Origin: Deltaproteobacteria bacterium
GTDB taxonomy: Bacteria; Desulfobacterota; Syntrophobacteria; Syntrophobacterales; Syntrophobacteraceae
NCBI GenBank assembly: GCA_021780695.1
Contig: JAJXYD010000019.1
Location: 27,838-91,837, forward strand
Direction: 5' to 3'
Length of the DNA stretch: 64,000 nucleotides
A program made the position numbers and the translations under genes. This document shows, one piece after another, positions 51,629 to 60,469 of the stretch. Positions within the stretch are counted from its first letter, which is position 1. Each line of letters begins with the position of its first letter. Below the pieces are notes generated by a model. It saw nothing but the letters and a program-made list of their open reading frames with translations. It was not told the origin of the DNA and did no database searches.

Positions 51629-53335
51629 ATGCTAATGGCCCAAGAGAGTCTCCATGCCGTGAGTCAATTGATCGAAGAGCCTGTGGAAAAACGGCCGGGA
51701 GCCCTTGACTCCCTCATCGAGCGTGGAGTAATCCAGAGACCCGAGTTGGAGAAGCTCCTTTGCGCCTCCCAGGGCTCAGCGAGGCTGCTCGAGAGGTCCC
51801 TGCGCGAGCTTGGCGTCCCCAAACATGAAATCCTTCTCAGTTTCAGCAACCATTACGGCCTTCCCTTCGTAGAGTTTAGCGAAAAGCTAGTGGTTCACGC
51901 CGATTTGGCCGCCAAGCTCGATCTTTGCGCTCTAAAGCGCGATCTGTGGTTTCCGATCCGCGTGGGAGCCAGGCGGGCGCAGGTGGTCACCTCCAAGCCC
52001 GAAGACCCCTTGCTGGTCGAAAAGATAAAGCGCGCACTCGGAAAAGATTGCATCCAACTGATCTTTGCCCTTCCAAGCGACATAATCCGCATGATCGAGC
52101 ACAACCAGGATGTAAACCCGGGATTTCCCCCCGAAGCCGGGCGTACCTGCCTGGCGGTTCTGCGCACAAGGCTTGCCTCCGAGCGAACGAAAATGTCGCG
52201 CTACAGGACTAACATGGCCAAGGGCAGGACGGGACTTGCGGCCATAAGGATCGGAGTAAAGCTGATCACCATAAGCCTTACTCTGTTGAGGATATTTGGA
52301 ATCGGCTGGCTCACCGCAATAGAGGCGCTCATCCTTTTGGGGGGAACCTTCATGGTGGCGGAGGGGTTGAGCTGGTATATGCCCATGAGGAGAGCCGAAT
52401 CCGAAACCATAGGCTATGTGCCCGCCCGCTCTACCTTTGGAACGACTATACCCGAGGTTATAACCACGGAGGTGGGCTCGGTACTGACAAGATCGGAGCC
52501 CGTAAAAGGGGCCGAGCAGCTTCGAAACCGCTGGGCCAGGCTTTCTCCGGTAATGAGGCGAAGATTTTTTGCCATAGACCGGTCGGATCTTGCCGAGGAG
52601 AGGACCCTTCTTGCCATGTACCGCACCCGGATGGCCAGGGCCAGAACGGGCCTTGCTTTCGCCAGCACGGGCACTTCCGTTGTGGGCCTGGGGGTGCTTC
52701 TTTGGAGAAACTATCATTTCGGGGCATGGTCGATCTTTTATGCCGCTTTGATAATGACGGGTGTGGCCATGTTTTTCGAAGGCTCGAGGTGGTATTTTCC
52801 GGGACGGCGCGCGGTGGTGGAGAGCATAAAGACTACCAGACAGATCGAGGAAAGCACCTCGATTTGGGACTTTATGTTCCGCGCTTTCAGCCGTTTGGAC
52901 GACCTGCCGCCAAAGCTTACCCTCAAAGCTTCCTACGCCCCCGGGATCTGGGGAACCACCGGGCTTGCCCTGGAGCGAACGCTGCTTGCCGAAAGGCGAA
53001 ACGTCAAGGCACGCCTCAGGACCACTCTGGCAAGATCGCGGACAGGCCTCAGGTTTATCCGGACAGGGGTAAGCATTTTTTCGATCGGTTTCGGGTTGCA
53101 GGTCTATTTCGGCTGGATAAACATCTGGTGGACCCTGTTCGATCTGGTGCTGATCGTGGCCGGGCTTTTCATGATATCCGAGGGGCTTTTTTGGTTCGTT
53201 AAAGCCGAGCGCAGAAAAAAACAGCTGCCTTACTGCTGGGAGGGCCTCGAAATCCGAATGCCCGATTACGCCAAGCCAACCCAGCTTTGGAAAAAGGTGA
53301 TATTCAATTATGAAGACGATGACTGTGGGAGCTGA
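51629..53335 (+). CDS. Membrane protein with GspE/MshE-N-like domain and three DUF202-like modules
   Basis: 568 residues from ATG 51629 (AAGGGG upstream). Residues ~15-155 resemble the N-terminal domain of type II secretion and MshE ATPases (SLIERGVIQRPELEKLL, LRELGVPKHEILLSFSNHYG, LPFVEF); the ATPase itself is absent. Then three modules each begin with an Arg-Thr-rich amphipathic block (LASERTKMSRYRTNMAKGRT, LAEERTLLAMYRTRMARART, LALERTLLAERRNVKARLRT), pass two membrane helices and end in E-G-x-W-Y/F. The block resembles DUF202/YidH. Six membrane spans expected. Function unknown; followed directly by a shorter paralogue and a two-component pair. Confidence 0.8.
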   Translation: MLMAQESLHAVSQLIEEPVEKRPGALDSLIERGVIQRPELEKLLCASQGSARLLERSLRELGVPKHEILLSFSNHYGLPFVEFSEKLVVHADLAAKLDLCALKRDLWFPIRVGARRAQVVTSKPEDPLLVEKIKRALGKDCIQLIFALPSDIIRMIEHNQDVNPGFPPEAGRTCLAVLRTRLASERTKMSRYRTNMAKGRTGLAAIRIGVKLITISLTLLRIFGIGWLTAIEALILLGGTFMVAEGLSWYMPMRRAESETIGYVPARSTFGTTIPEVITTEVGSVLTRSEPVKGAEQLRNRWARLSPVMRRRFFAIDRSDLAEERTLLAMYRTRMARARTGLAFASTGTSVVGLGVLLWRNYHFGAWSIFYAALIMTGVAMFFEGSRWYFPGRRAVVESIKTTRQIEESTSIWDFMFRAFSRLDDLPPKLTLKASYAPGIWGTTGLALERTLLAERRNVKARLRTTLARSRTGLRFIRTGVSIFSIGFGLQVYFGWINIWWTLFDLVLIVAGLFMISEGLFWFVKAERRKKQLPYCWEGLEIRMPDYAKPTQLWKKVIFNYEDDDCGS

Positions 53336-53336
53336 T

Positions 53337-54527
53337 GTGGCGATGCCGTTCAGACCTCTGGTCGAGTGGGGGCTTTTGGGCTTGCAGGATCTTACCCGGG
53401 CAGGTGAGGCGGCACGCCTGAGAGACATCGAGGTAGAGGAGGTGCTTCGCTACGACCTGGGGATTCCGCGCCGCAAGCTGCTCGAAGCCCTTTCGCTATC
53501 CTTTGGGTGCGAATGGGTCGAATACGACGAAAGAATTCCGGTCCCCCCAGAGCTTCTAGACGGGCTCGATGCGCAAAGGCTTGCCTTTATGCTCTGGTTT
53601 CCCGTGGCGCTGGACAGGGAGACGGTGATAGTAGCGGCCAGAAACCCCATGGACCCCGCAGTTGAAAAAGACGTCAGAAAATGGTTGGGACAAGGGGCCA
53701 AATTCGAATTCATGGTAGCCCTTGCCGAGGATATCTGTTTTTTTATCGGCGACTTTCTAAACAGCGACCCCGAGCATCTTTCCGGAAACGAAAGGACCTC
53801 TCTTGCGATGTGGCGAAACACCATGGCGGGGTGGAGGACCAAACTGGCCACCTACCGCACCCATTTCGCAAGGGTGAGAACCTATATGGCTTTGCTCGAT
53901 GCCGGCCTCACTTTCATACTCGTTGGAAGAACGGCTCTAAAGAACGGCCACACAGTCCAATACGCGCCGTTTTACTGGGCAATGATAGCTTCGGGCCTTG
54001 TTTTAACCCTGCTTGGCATGATCAGCTACTACCGGATCAAAAGGTCCTATTTTCGCCCTCCCAAGCACCAGACGCTAATAGAGGTCACGGCGGCAAGCGT
54101 GCAGTTTCTCGAAGACTACCAGTTCGTGGACCCGGGAGAGGAGCGCGCAAAGGAGGGCAAGACCATGCTCGCTCGCCTCTTCGACCTGGCAAATCGTACA
54201 GTTGCGGTTATCGAGGGTTCCCACGACAATAAAGCTCGATCCCTTCTGGCGCACCAAAGAAGCGCCTTTAGCGCCCAGCGCACCGTAGCCGCCTGTTACC
54301 GCACGATTTATGCGCGCGCGCGGACCGGACTCTCCTTCATCGGTACCGGCGTCTCCTTTGCCGGGGGCGGCTTGGGGCTTTTTGAGTATTTCCGGCCAAG
54401 CTTTTTGAATGTGCTCGATATATTTATGATGGCCGCCGGCCTGCTCATGATAGTGGACGGTATCATATGGTCCTGGCCGATCAGAGAAGAAAACTATGAG
54501 GCGTTGAAAAGCGCGGAGGCCTTCTAA
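53337..54527 (+). CDS. Paralogue with GspE/MshE-N-like domain and two DUF202-like modules
   Basis: About 396 residues from GTG 53337, one base after the previous stop, with GGGAG 5 bases upstream; ATG 53310 is an alternative. N-terminal part (VEWGLLGLQDLTR ... DLGIPRRKLLEALSLSFGCE) is again a half MshE-N-like fold. Module 1: LAMWRNTMAGWRTKLATYRT plus two helices; module 2: LLAHQRSAFSAQRTVAACYR, RARTGLSFIGTG plus two helices, ending DGIIWSWP. Same build as the preceding protein with one module fewer. Probably forms a hetero-oligomer with it (inference). Confidence 0.78.
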   Translation: MAMPFRPLVEWGLLGLQDLTRAGEAARLRDIEVEEVLRYDLGIPRRKLLEALSLSFGCEWVEYDERIPVPPELLDGLDAQRLAFMLWFPVALDRETVIVAARNPMDPAVEKDVRKWLGQGAKFEFMVALAEDICFFIGDFLNSDPEHLSGNERTSLAMWRNTMAGWRTKLATYRTHFARVRTYMALLDAGLTFILVGRTALKNGHTVQYAPFYWAMIASGLVLTLLGMISYYRIKRSYFRPPKHQTLIEVTAASVQFLEDYQFVDPGEERAKEGKTMLARLFDLANRTVAVIEGSHDNKARSLLAHQRSAFSAQRTVAACYRTIYARARTGLSFIGTGVSFAGGGLGLFEYFRPSFLNVLDIFMMAAGLLMIVDGIIWSWPIREENYEALKSAEAF

Positions 54528-54529
54528 CC

Positions 54530-55924
54530 TTGAAGCATGTGAAGATATTTCACAAAATAATCGCTTTAAATATTGCCAATATCCTTCTCATCCTGGTCAC
54601 GGGCTTTCTTGCCTATCACAGCCTGGAGCAGGTGCTCACCAAGCTTAGGTTCATGGAAATAGCCGACAGTTTAAACGCGACCTTTTTGGAAATGAGGCTG
54701 GCTGAGAAAAATTATTTCCTCTACGCCGAAAAGTCGGCCCTCTCGGATATAGAGGCGAAAACAGAGGCCACCATCAAGACCATCGAAAGCTCGCGGGCCG
54801 ATATTGCAAGGGCGATCGGCGAGGGCAAAACGACCCGGCTCGAATCAAATCTTAAAAATTACGGCCGCTCGCTCGAGGGGGCAAGGACAGGAGAGGGGGG
54901 AGCGCAGTCAAAGGTGCGCGCAGCGGGCCGCAAGATAATGGAATTTATGAACTATATAACCTCTTCCGAACGGGCGGAGGTGAACAGGATAATAGCGGAT
55001 TCCAAAAGAGGTCTCATTTTTTCCTTGGCGCTTATCCTTTTTACCGCCGTGGGGGTTACCCTGCTTTTGTCGGCCAGGGTCTTGGGGTCGCTAAAGCGGG
55101 TAGAAAAGGCCGCGCACCTGATCTCGGAGGGTGAATTCGAAAAAATCGAACCGGAAAAGTCCCGCGATGAATGCGGCATGGCGGTTTCGGCTCTTCTTTC
55201 CATGGCCGCAGAACTGAGAAACCGCGAAGAAGAGATGATAGAGGCAAAGAAGCTTTCCTCCATCGGCATTCTGATTGCGGGCGTATCCCACGAAATCGGC
55301 AATCCGTTAAATAACATCTCCATGCTCGCGCAAAATTTCGTCGAGCTCTACGATAGAATGAACCGGGACGAGCATGTGGAGTATGTGAAAAAAATCGAGG
55401 AGGAAACCGAGCGCATCCAGCGCATCGTAAAGGATCTTCTCGATTTTGCCAGGCCTCAAAAGCCCGACTTCAAGCAAAGCGACATAAACAGCGTGATCGA
55501 TAAGAGCATGAGGCTTGTGCAGAACATGATTTCGATCTGCAACATCGAGGCACGGGTTGAGCTTGCCACGGAGTTGCCAAAGGTCTACATTGATGAAAAT
55601 CAGGTCCAGGGAGTGCTCATAAACCTGCTCACAAACGCAATCCACGCCTGCTCGCCGGGGGATCGTCTGCGGATTGGGACCCGTCTCAACCCTGATGGGG
55701 CCCGCGTGGAAGTGGAGGTGGAGGACACAGGCAAAGGCATTTCCCCCGAAATTTTGCCCCATATCTTCGATCCTTTTTTTACCACCAAGGGACCGGGGGG
55801 AACGGGCCTGGGACTTTTTGTAAGCTACGGAATCATCAAAAATCATAAGGGAAACATACGGGTAAAAAGTGAAGCCGGCGCGGGAACCTGCTTTACGATA
55901 GAGCTGCCGGTATGCGACCTTTAG
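54530..55924 (+). CDS. Membrane sensor histidine kinase with HAMP
   Basis: 464 residues from TTG 54530, 2 bp after the previous stop. Membrane helix 1 (IIALNIANILLILVTGFLAY), a helical periplasmic sensor ~35-160, helix 2 (GLIFSLALILFTAVGVTLLL), HAMP (VEKAAHLISEGEFEKI), HisKA with GVSHEIGNPLNN, HATPase with LLTNAIHA, DTGKGIS and GGTGLGLFVSYG. It senses an external or membrane signal, possibly the state of the two DUF202-like proteins encoded just upstream, and should phosphorylate the receiver encoded next. Confidence 0.92.
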   Translation: MKHVKIFHKIIALNIANILLILVTGFLAYHSLEQVLTKLRFMEIADSLNATFLEMRLAEKNYFLYAEKSALSDIEAKTEATIKTIESSRADIARAIGEGKTTRLESNLKNYGRSLEGARTGEGGAQSKVRAAGRKIMEFMNYITSSERAEVNRIIADSKRGLIFSLALILFTAVGVTLLLSARVLGSLKRVEKAAHLISEGEFEKIEPEKSRDECGMAVSALLSMAAELRNREEEMIEAKKLSSIGILIAGVSHEIGNPLNNISMLAQNFVELYDRMNRDEHVEYVKKIEEETERIQRIVKDLLDFARPQKPDFKQSDINSVIDKSMRLVQNMISICNIEARVELATELPKVYIDENQVQGVLINLLTNAIHACSPGDRLRIGTRLNPDGARVEVEVEDTGKGISPEILPHIFDPFFTTKGPGGTGLGLFVSYGIIKNHKGNIRVKSEAGAGTCFTIELPVCDL

Positions 55925-55939
55925 CAAAGGAGCTTTGCC

Positions 55940-56317
55940 ATGCCCGGTTTCAAGGTCATAGTGATAGACGATGAAAAAATAGTTGGACAGATGATTAAGG
56001 TCGCCATGGAACCGGAGGGCTATTTGGTAGAGACTTTCCTGAATGCCGAACCCGCTTTCGCAAGGCTTAGGCAGGAAAAGTTCGACGTTGTGATAACGGA
56101 TCTCAAGATGAAGGGGGCCGACGGCATGGAGGTGCTGCGCACGGTAAAGACGGCCTACCCGGAGGTAAAGGTTATCATGGTGACGGCCTTTGCAAGCCTT
56201 GATTCGGCGGTTGAAGCGATGAAAGGAAGAGTCGACGGTTTTTTTGCCAAGCCTTTGAAAATAAAGGAATTAAAAGAGTGCATCCGCAAGCTCTTAACCC
56301 CCGCCGAACCGGGATAG
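55940..56317 (+). CDS. Stand-alone response regulator receiver
   Basis: 125 residues: a single receiver with DDE near the start, phospho-acceptor Asp in DVVITDLKMKG, Thr in VTAFAS and Lys in FFAKPLK. No output domain, so it acts by protein contact or in a phosphorelay. It follows the kinase by 15 bp (AAAGGAG before ATG). Confidence 0.92.
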   Translation: MPGFKVIVIDDEKIVGQMIKVAMEPEGYLVETFLNAEPAFARLRQEKFDVVITDLKMKGADGMEVLRTVKTAYPEVKVIMVTAFASLDSAVEAMKGRVDGFFAKPLKIKELKECIRKLLTPAEPG

Positions 56318-56448
56318 CCGGATAAGGATTTCGAGCTCTTGCCGCGCGCAGGTCTGTGGCGGCCCGGGATTTTTGTTTTCTACCCACCTCTTGCCTCCCT
56401 GCCCTTCCCGCATTAGAGTCCTCCAATAACCTTTGCGGGAGAAAACCT

Positions 56449-56679
56449 ATGAAGAGCGAGATTCGGGAAATCCAAATCGCAAGGATCAGTCCCAATCGCC
56501 GAATGGTCTACTCGGCCGAAGCGATCGAAGGGATGGAGCAAAGCATCCGCAACGGAGGCCACGATCCTATTTTGATTCGTTTCGAAGACGACTCCTTTCG
56601 GATCATCGACGGGGAAAAACGTTGGAGGGCCTGCAAAAGGCTCAAAATGACCACAATCAGGGCGATCATCCTAAGCTAG
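56449..56679 (+). CDS. Short stand-alone ParB-N-like protein
   Basis: 76 residues from ATG 56449 (GGGAG upstream). It is a bare ParB/sulfiredoxin-like N domain: IREIQIARISPNRR, then GMEQSIRNGGHDPILIR, and IIDGEKRWRACKRL, the counterpart of the ParB GERRxRA (arginine-patch) CTP-binding motif with GEKRWRA. No helix-turn-helix or C-terminal dimer domain follows. Such domains bind CTP or act as nucleases. Placed 130 bp after the receiver; linkage to it is uncertain. Confidence 0.7.
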   Translation: MKSEIREIQIARISPNRRMVYSAEAIEGMEQSIRNGGHDPILIRFEDDSFRIIDGEKRWRACKRLKMTTIRAIILS

Positions 56680-56768
56680 CCCCCTGTTTCAAAAAACCTT
56701 TACCCACTCTTGCCAAAATCAATGCCGATGTTTATTCACAAGTCTTCCTCAAGCCAGGAAAGAGCCTT

Positions 56769-57611
56769 ATGCATTTTGCAGTCTGCATCAAGCAGGTACC
56801 CGATACCGCCGAGGTAAAAATAGATCCCGAGACCAACACCCTTGTGCGGGCGGGCGTGGAATCCATGGCCAATCCCTACGATATCACGGCCCTCGAGGCG
56901 GCCTTGGGGCTAAAGGAAAAATACGGAGCCAGGGTAACGGCGCTATCCATGGGACCTCCCCAGGCCGACAGCGTGCTGAGGCAGGCGCTTTCGATGGGCG
57001 CAGACGATGCGGTCCTTCTCTGCGACCGCGCCTTTGCAGGAGCCGATACTCTTGCCACAAGCTACACGCTTTCCAAAGCCATAGAAACGCTTGGCACTGT
57101 CGAACCCGTCGACCTTGTGCTGTGCGGAAAGCAGGCTATCGACGGCGACACGGCGCAAACCGGACCCGGAATCGCGGCCCGGCTAGGTTTGACGCAGTTT
57201 ACCTATGTCTTAGACGTCGAATGGCTTGATCCGGGCAAAAGGCGTCTACAGGCAAGGCGCAAGGTCGAGGGAGGGATGGAGGTGATTTCGGGGCCTCTTC
57301 CGGCCCTGCTGAGCGTCGAGTTGGAAATGGCGACCCCGAGAAGGGCCTCTCTTCCCATGCTTATCGCTTCCCTGCGCGCAGAGATCAAGGTCTGGGATGC
57401 AAAAGCCATAGGCGCCCGTGCCGATCTTGTTGGTATCAAGGGCTCTCCCACCTGGGTAAAAGCCATCGCTTCCCCGCAACTCCACAGGGCCGGCCCCAAA
57501 TGGGACGCGGCGGAGTCGGTTTCAGCGGCCGTATCGGCAGCCCTGGGGGAGTTGTTTTCCGACCGGGACTTTGAGGCCGGGTTCGCTAAGGGCTGGAAGG
57601 CGGAAGGCTAG
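56769..57611 (+). CDS. etfB: Electron transfer flavoprotein beta subunit
   Basis: 280 residues from ATG 56769 (AGGAAAG upstream; the frame stays open further 5'). EtfB features: CIKQVPDTAEVKID at the start, ANPYDITALEAAL, CGKQAIDGDTAQTGPGIA (adenine-nucleotide site) and GPLPALLSVELEMATPRRAS. With EtfA it carries electrons from acyl-CoA or other dehydrogenases. First gene of etfB-etfA-fixC-fixX. Confidence 0.95.
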   Translation: MHFAVCIKQVPDTAEVKIDPETNTLVRAGVESMANPYDITALEAALGLKEKYGARVTALSMGPPQADSVLRQALSMGADDAVLLCDRAFAGADTLATSYTLSKAIETLGTVEPVDLVLCGKQAIDGDTAQTGPGIAARLGLTQFTYVLDVEWLDPGKRRLQARRKVEGGMEVISGPLPALLSVELEMATPRRASLPMLIASLRAEIKVWDAKAIGARADLVGIKGSPTWVKAIASPQLHRAGPKWDAAESVSAAVSAALGELFSDRDFEAGFAKGWKAEG

Positions 57612-57612
57612 G

Positions 57613-58866
57613 ATGGCAAAAAATACGCGTGGAATCGAAGTTGCCGAAATAATTCCCGATAAGTGCATAGCCTGCCAGATCTGCATTGGCGAATGCCCGG
57701 TCGGGGCAATTGAATTAAATAGCGACGGGGTAGCCCAGGTAGACCCGGAAGTATGTATTGGCTGCGGCAAGTGCTTTGAGAGCTGCCCGGTAGGGGCGGT
57801 GAGCTACGAGAAGAAAAAGAGGAAAAAGGTTGTCGAGGCAAAGCCCTCGGGGCCGGATGTGGAAGGGCGGGGCCATAGCGGGGTTGCGGTATTTATCGAA
57901 ACCGCCGATGGGCTTGGCGCTCCGGTTTCCTGGGAGCTTACCGGCAAGGCCTCGGAGCTGGCAAAACAGTTGGGCACCAGAGTGCTGGGGTTTGTTGTGG
58001 GCAGCAACGTGGACGGGGTTGCCCGGGAGGCGATCGCCTACGGCTGCGACGAGGTCCACGTAATGGATGATCCTCTTCTTGGCCGGTATTTTTCGGCCTC
58101 CTTCGGCAAGGCGCTGGCGGATATGTGCGCCGAGGTGAGCCCGGAAATTCTTTTAGTAGGGGCAACGGCCCTTGGCAGAGACCTTGCCGGGGTTGTGGCC
58201 ACAAGGCTTGAAACCGGCCTTACGGCCGACTGCACGGGGCTTTTCATCGAAAAGGAAACAGGCCTTCTTCTTATGACGCGCCCGACTTTTGGGGGCAACA
58301 TCATGGCCACCATCTTCTGCAGGCAAAAGCGTCCCCAGATGAGTTCGGTACGGCCCAGGGTATTCGCCATGCCTGCAAAAGACCCGACAAGGAAGACGGC
58401 AAATATAGTCAGCCACGCATTCGCTCCTCCTGCGCTCGAACTGCCCGAGATCGTAAGATTTATCCCCACGGCCTCCCAGGGGGGAACCGACATCGTAGAC
58501 TATCCGGCGCTCGTTGTGGCGGGGCGCGGGGCCTGCGACCAGGCTTCGCTGCCGCTTCTCGAAGAGCTGGCCAAACTGATCGGAGGGGTTGTCGCCTGTT
58601 CCCGGCCCGTAGTGCAGGCGGGGCTTTTGCCCTACGAAAGACAAGTGGGCCAGACGGGCAAAACCGTGGCCCCAAGGCTCTACATAGGCGTAGGGGTCTC
58701 GGGTGCGGTCCAGCATCTCGTGGCCATCCAGGGGGCGGGCAAGATCGTGGCGATAAACTCCGACCCCAACGCGCCGATTTTCAGGGTCGCCGATGCGGGC
58801 ATTGTCGGCAACTACCAGCAAATAATCCCGGAGTTGATCGCCCAACTAAGGGATAAAAGGTTGTAA
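57613..58866 (+). CDS. etfA: Electron transfer flavoprotein alpha subunit with N-terminal ferredoxin domain
   Basis: 417 residues from ATG 57613, one base after the etfB stop. The first ~75 residues add two [4Fe-4S] motifs (CIACQICIGECP and CIGCGKCFESCP), followed by a basic linker. The EtfA body ends with the FAD site GVGVSGAVQHLVAIQGAG, INSDPNAPIF and ADAGIVGN. The ferredoxin extension is typical of strict anaerobes and of Etf that exchange electrons with other Fe-S carriers. Confidence 0.95.
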   Translation: MAKNTRGIEVAEIIPDKCIACQICIGECPVGAIELNSDGVAQVDPEVCIGCGKCFESCPVGAVSYEKKKRKKVVEAKPSGPDVEGRGHSGVAVFIETADGLGAPVSWELTGKASELAKQLGTRVLGFVVGSNVDGVAREAIAYGCDEVHVMDDPLLGRYFSASFGKALADMCAEVSPEILLVGATALGRDLAGVVATRLETGLTADCTGLFIEKETGLLLMTRPTFGGNIMATIFCRQKRPQMSSVRPRVFAMPAKDPTRKTANIVSHAFAPPALELPEIVRFIPTASQGGTDIVDYPALVVAGRGACDQASLPLLEELAKLIGGVVACSRPVVQAGLLPYERQVGQTGKTVAPRLYIGVGVSGAVQHLVAIQGAGKIVAINSDPNAPIFRVADAGIVGNYQQIIPELIAQLRDKRL

Positions 58867-58879
58867 CTGGAAAAACGCC

Positions 58880-60181
58880 ATGGAAGAAAAGTTCGATGCG
58901 GCAATCGTAGGGGGCGGTCCGGCGGGTATTTCGGCCGCGTGCATCCTGGCAAAGAGGGGCGCGAAGGTGATCGTGATCGAAAGAGGCGAATACCCCGGGG
59001 CCAAGAACATGTTCGGGGGCGTACTCTACGGGCGCGCCCTCGGGCGGATAATACCCGATTACGCGCAAAAAAACTGCCCTATCGAACGAAATATCGTCGA
59101 GTCGCGAGTAAGCTATCTTTCCGAGGAAGGCTCGATCAGCTTTTCCTACCGGGACCAGGCTTTTTTCGAAAAACTTCAAAACAACGCCTTCACGGTGGGA
59201 AGGGCAAAATTCGACCGCTGGTTTGCCGATCAGGCCAAAGGTTTTGGAGCGCTCCTGGTGTGTTCGACCGTTGTTACCGATCTCATGAAGGACGGGGCCG
59301 GGAGGGTGATCGGGGTAAAAACAGACCGGGCCGAGGGCGAGGTGCGGGCCAAGGTGGTGCTTCTGGCCGACGGGGTCAATTCGCCCCTTGCGGCCAAAAC
59401 CGGTTTTAGACCCGAGGCAAGGCCGGGGCAGATCGCACTTGCGGTAAAGGAACTCATCGGTTTACCCGAGGAGGTCATCGATGAGCGTTTCGGAGTATCG
59501 GGGGCAAACGGGGTTACAAACGAAATCCTTGGAAGCGTGACCGGGGGAATGAACGGCGTAGCGTTTGTCTACACCAACAGACGTTCGGTTTCGATAGGGA
59601 TAGGGGCAAACCTTGCGGACCTGGCAAGGCAGAGGGTGCGCCCCTACGAGATGCTCGAGCGCTTAAAGCTCCACCCGGCAATCGAGCCTCTCATAAAAGA
59701 TGGCAAACCCCTGGAATACCTTGCCCACTGGGTTCCGGAGGGCGGCTACGACTCGGTTCCAAAGCTTTTCGGAGACGGCTTTCTTATCGCGGGCGATTCG
59801 GCCATGCTTTTCAACGCTCTTCACCGGGAGGGCTCAAACCTGGCCATGACTTCGGGCAGACTGGCCGCGGAGACGATACTGGAGGCCCTGGGAAAAGGCG
59901 ATTTGAGCTCCGCCACGCTCAAAGGCTATAGCGAGCGCATGAAGGAGTCTTTTGTTTTAAAGGATCTTAAGACATACCGCAGGTTTTCCTCCTTGCTGGA
60001 AACCCACGGGGAGCTTTTTTCGACCCTTCCCAAGGGGGCCTCGGAGGCGTTGCGCCAAATCCTTACGGTAGACGAAACGCCCAAGAAAGCGAGGCGGCAG
60101 ACCGCCTGGGAGGCCCTAAGGGGCCGGGTGGGGCTCTTTAGGCTCCTGCGCCTTGTCTTTGACGCATGGAGAGCGGTGTAA
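58880..60181 (+). CDS. fixC: FixC / ETF-quinone oxidoreductase-like flavoprotein
   Basis: 433 residues. FAD site AIVGGGPAGISAACILAKRG, then GAKNMFGGVLYGRAL, and the second FAD motif FLIAGDSAMLFNALHREG. It takes electrons from EtfAB and passes them to quinone or, in bifurcating FixABCX-type systems, to two acceptors; its own 4Fe-4S domain is supplied by FixX. It starts 13 bp after etfA and its stop overlaps fixX by one base. Confidence 0.93.
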   Translation: MEEKFDAAIVGGGPAGISAACILAKRGAKVIVIERGEYPGAKNMFGGVLYGRALGRIIPDYAQKNCPIERNIVESRVSYLSEEGSISFSYRDQAFFEKLQNNAFTVGRAKFDRWFADQAKGFGALLVCSTVVTDLMKDGAGRVIGVKTDRAEGEVRAKVVLLADGVNSPLAAKTGFRPEARPGQIALAVKELIGLPEEVIDERFGVSGANGVTNEILGSVTGGMNGVAFVYTNRRSVSIGIGANLADLARQRVRPYEMLERLKLHPAIEPLIKDGKPLEYLAHWVPEGGYDSVPKLFGDGFLIAGDSAMLFNALHREGSNLAMTSGRLAAETILEALGKGDLSSATLKGYSERMKESFVLKDLKTYRRFSSLLETHGELFSTLPKGASEALRQILTVDETPKKARRQTAWEALRGRVGLFRLLRLVFDAWRAV

Positions 60182-60462
60182 TGAGCGCAAAGATAGAAGA
60201 CAAGCTGTTTTTAGATCGCTTCAACGTCGACGAGCAATCCCACCTTCGGCTTATAGACCCGGGGGTATGCGTTGAAAAGTGTCAGGGGCAGCCCTGCCTC
60301 TATATCTGTCCGGCCAACGTCTACAAGTTGGAAAAGGACCGCGTGAGCATAACCTATGAAGGTTGTCTCGAATGCGGTTCCTGCCGGGTGGGCTGCCCCC
60401 ATTTCAATATCGACTGGCGCTTTCCGCGTGGAGGCTACGGCGTGCGGCACAAGTTCGGTTGA
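60181..60462 (+). CDS. fixX: FixX-like ferredoxin
   Basis: 93 residues from ATG 60181. Cys pattern C-x-C-P near residues 36-42 (KCQGQPCLYICPANVY) and CLECGSCRVGCPHFNIDWR near the end, characteristic of FixX rather than ordinary ferredoxins. Works as the Fe-S partner of FixC. Last gene of the unit. Confidence 0.93.
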   Translation: MSAKIEDKLFLDRFNVDEQSHLRLIDPGVCVEKCQGQPCLYICPANVYKLEKDRVSITYEGCLECGSCRVGCPHFNIDWRFPRGGYGVRHKFG

Positions 60463-60469
60463 ACAACCG

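Noticed and set aside
51932..53428. 498-residue minus-strand open frame antisense to the DUF202-like array gene
   Set aside because: Low-complexity Arg/Ser/Pro-rich product with no motif; the plus-strand frame has clear repeats, helices and ribosome sites. It is a codon-bias shadow.
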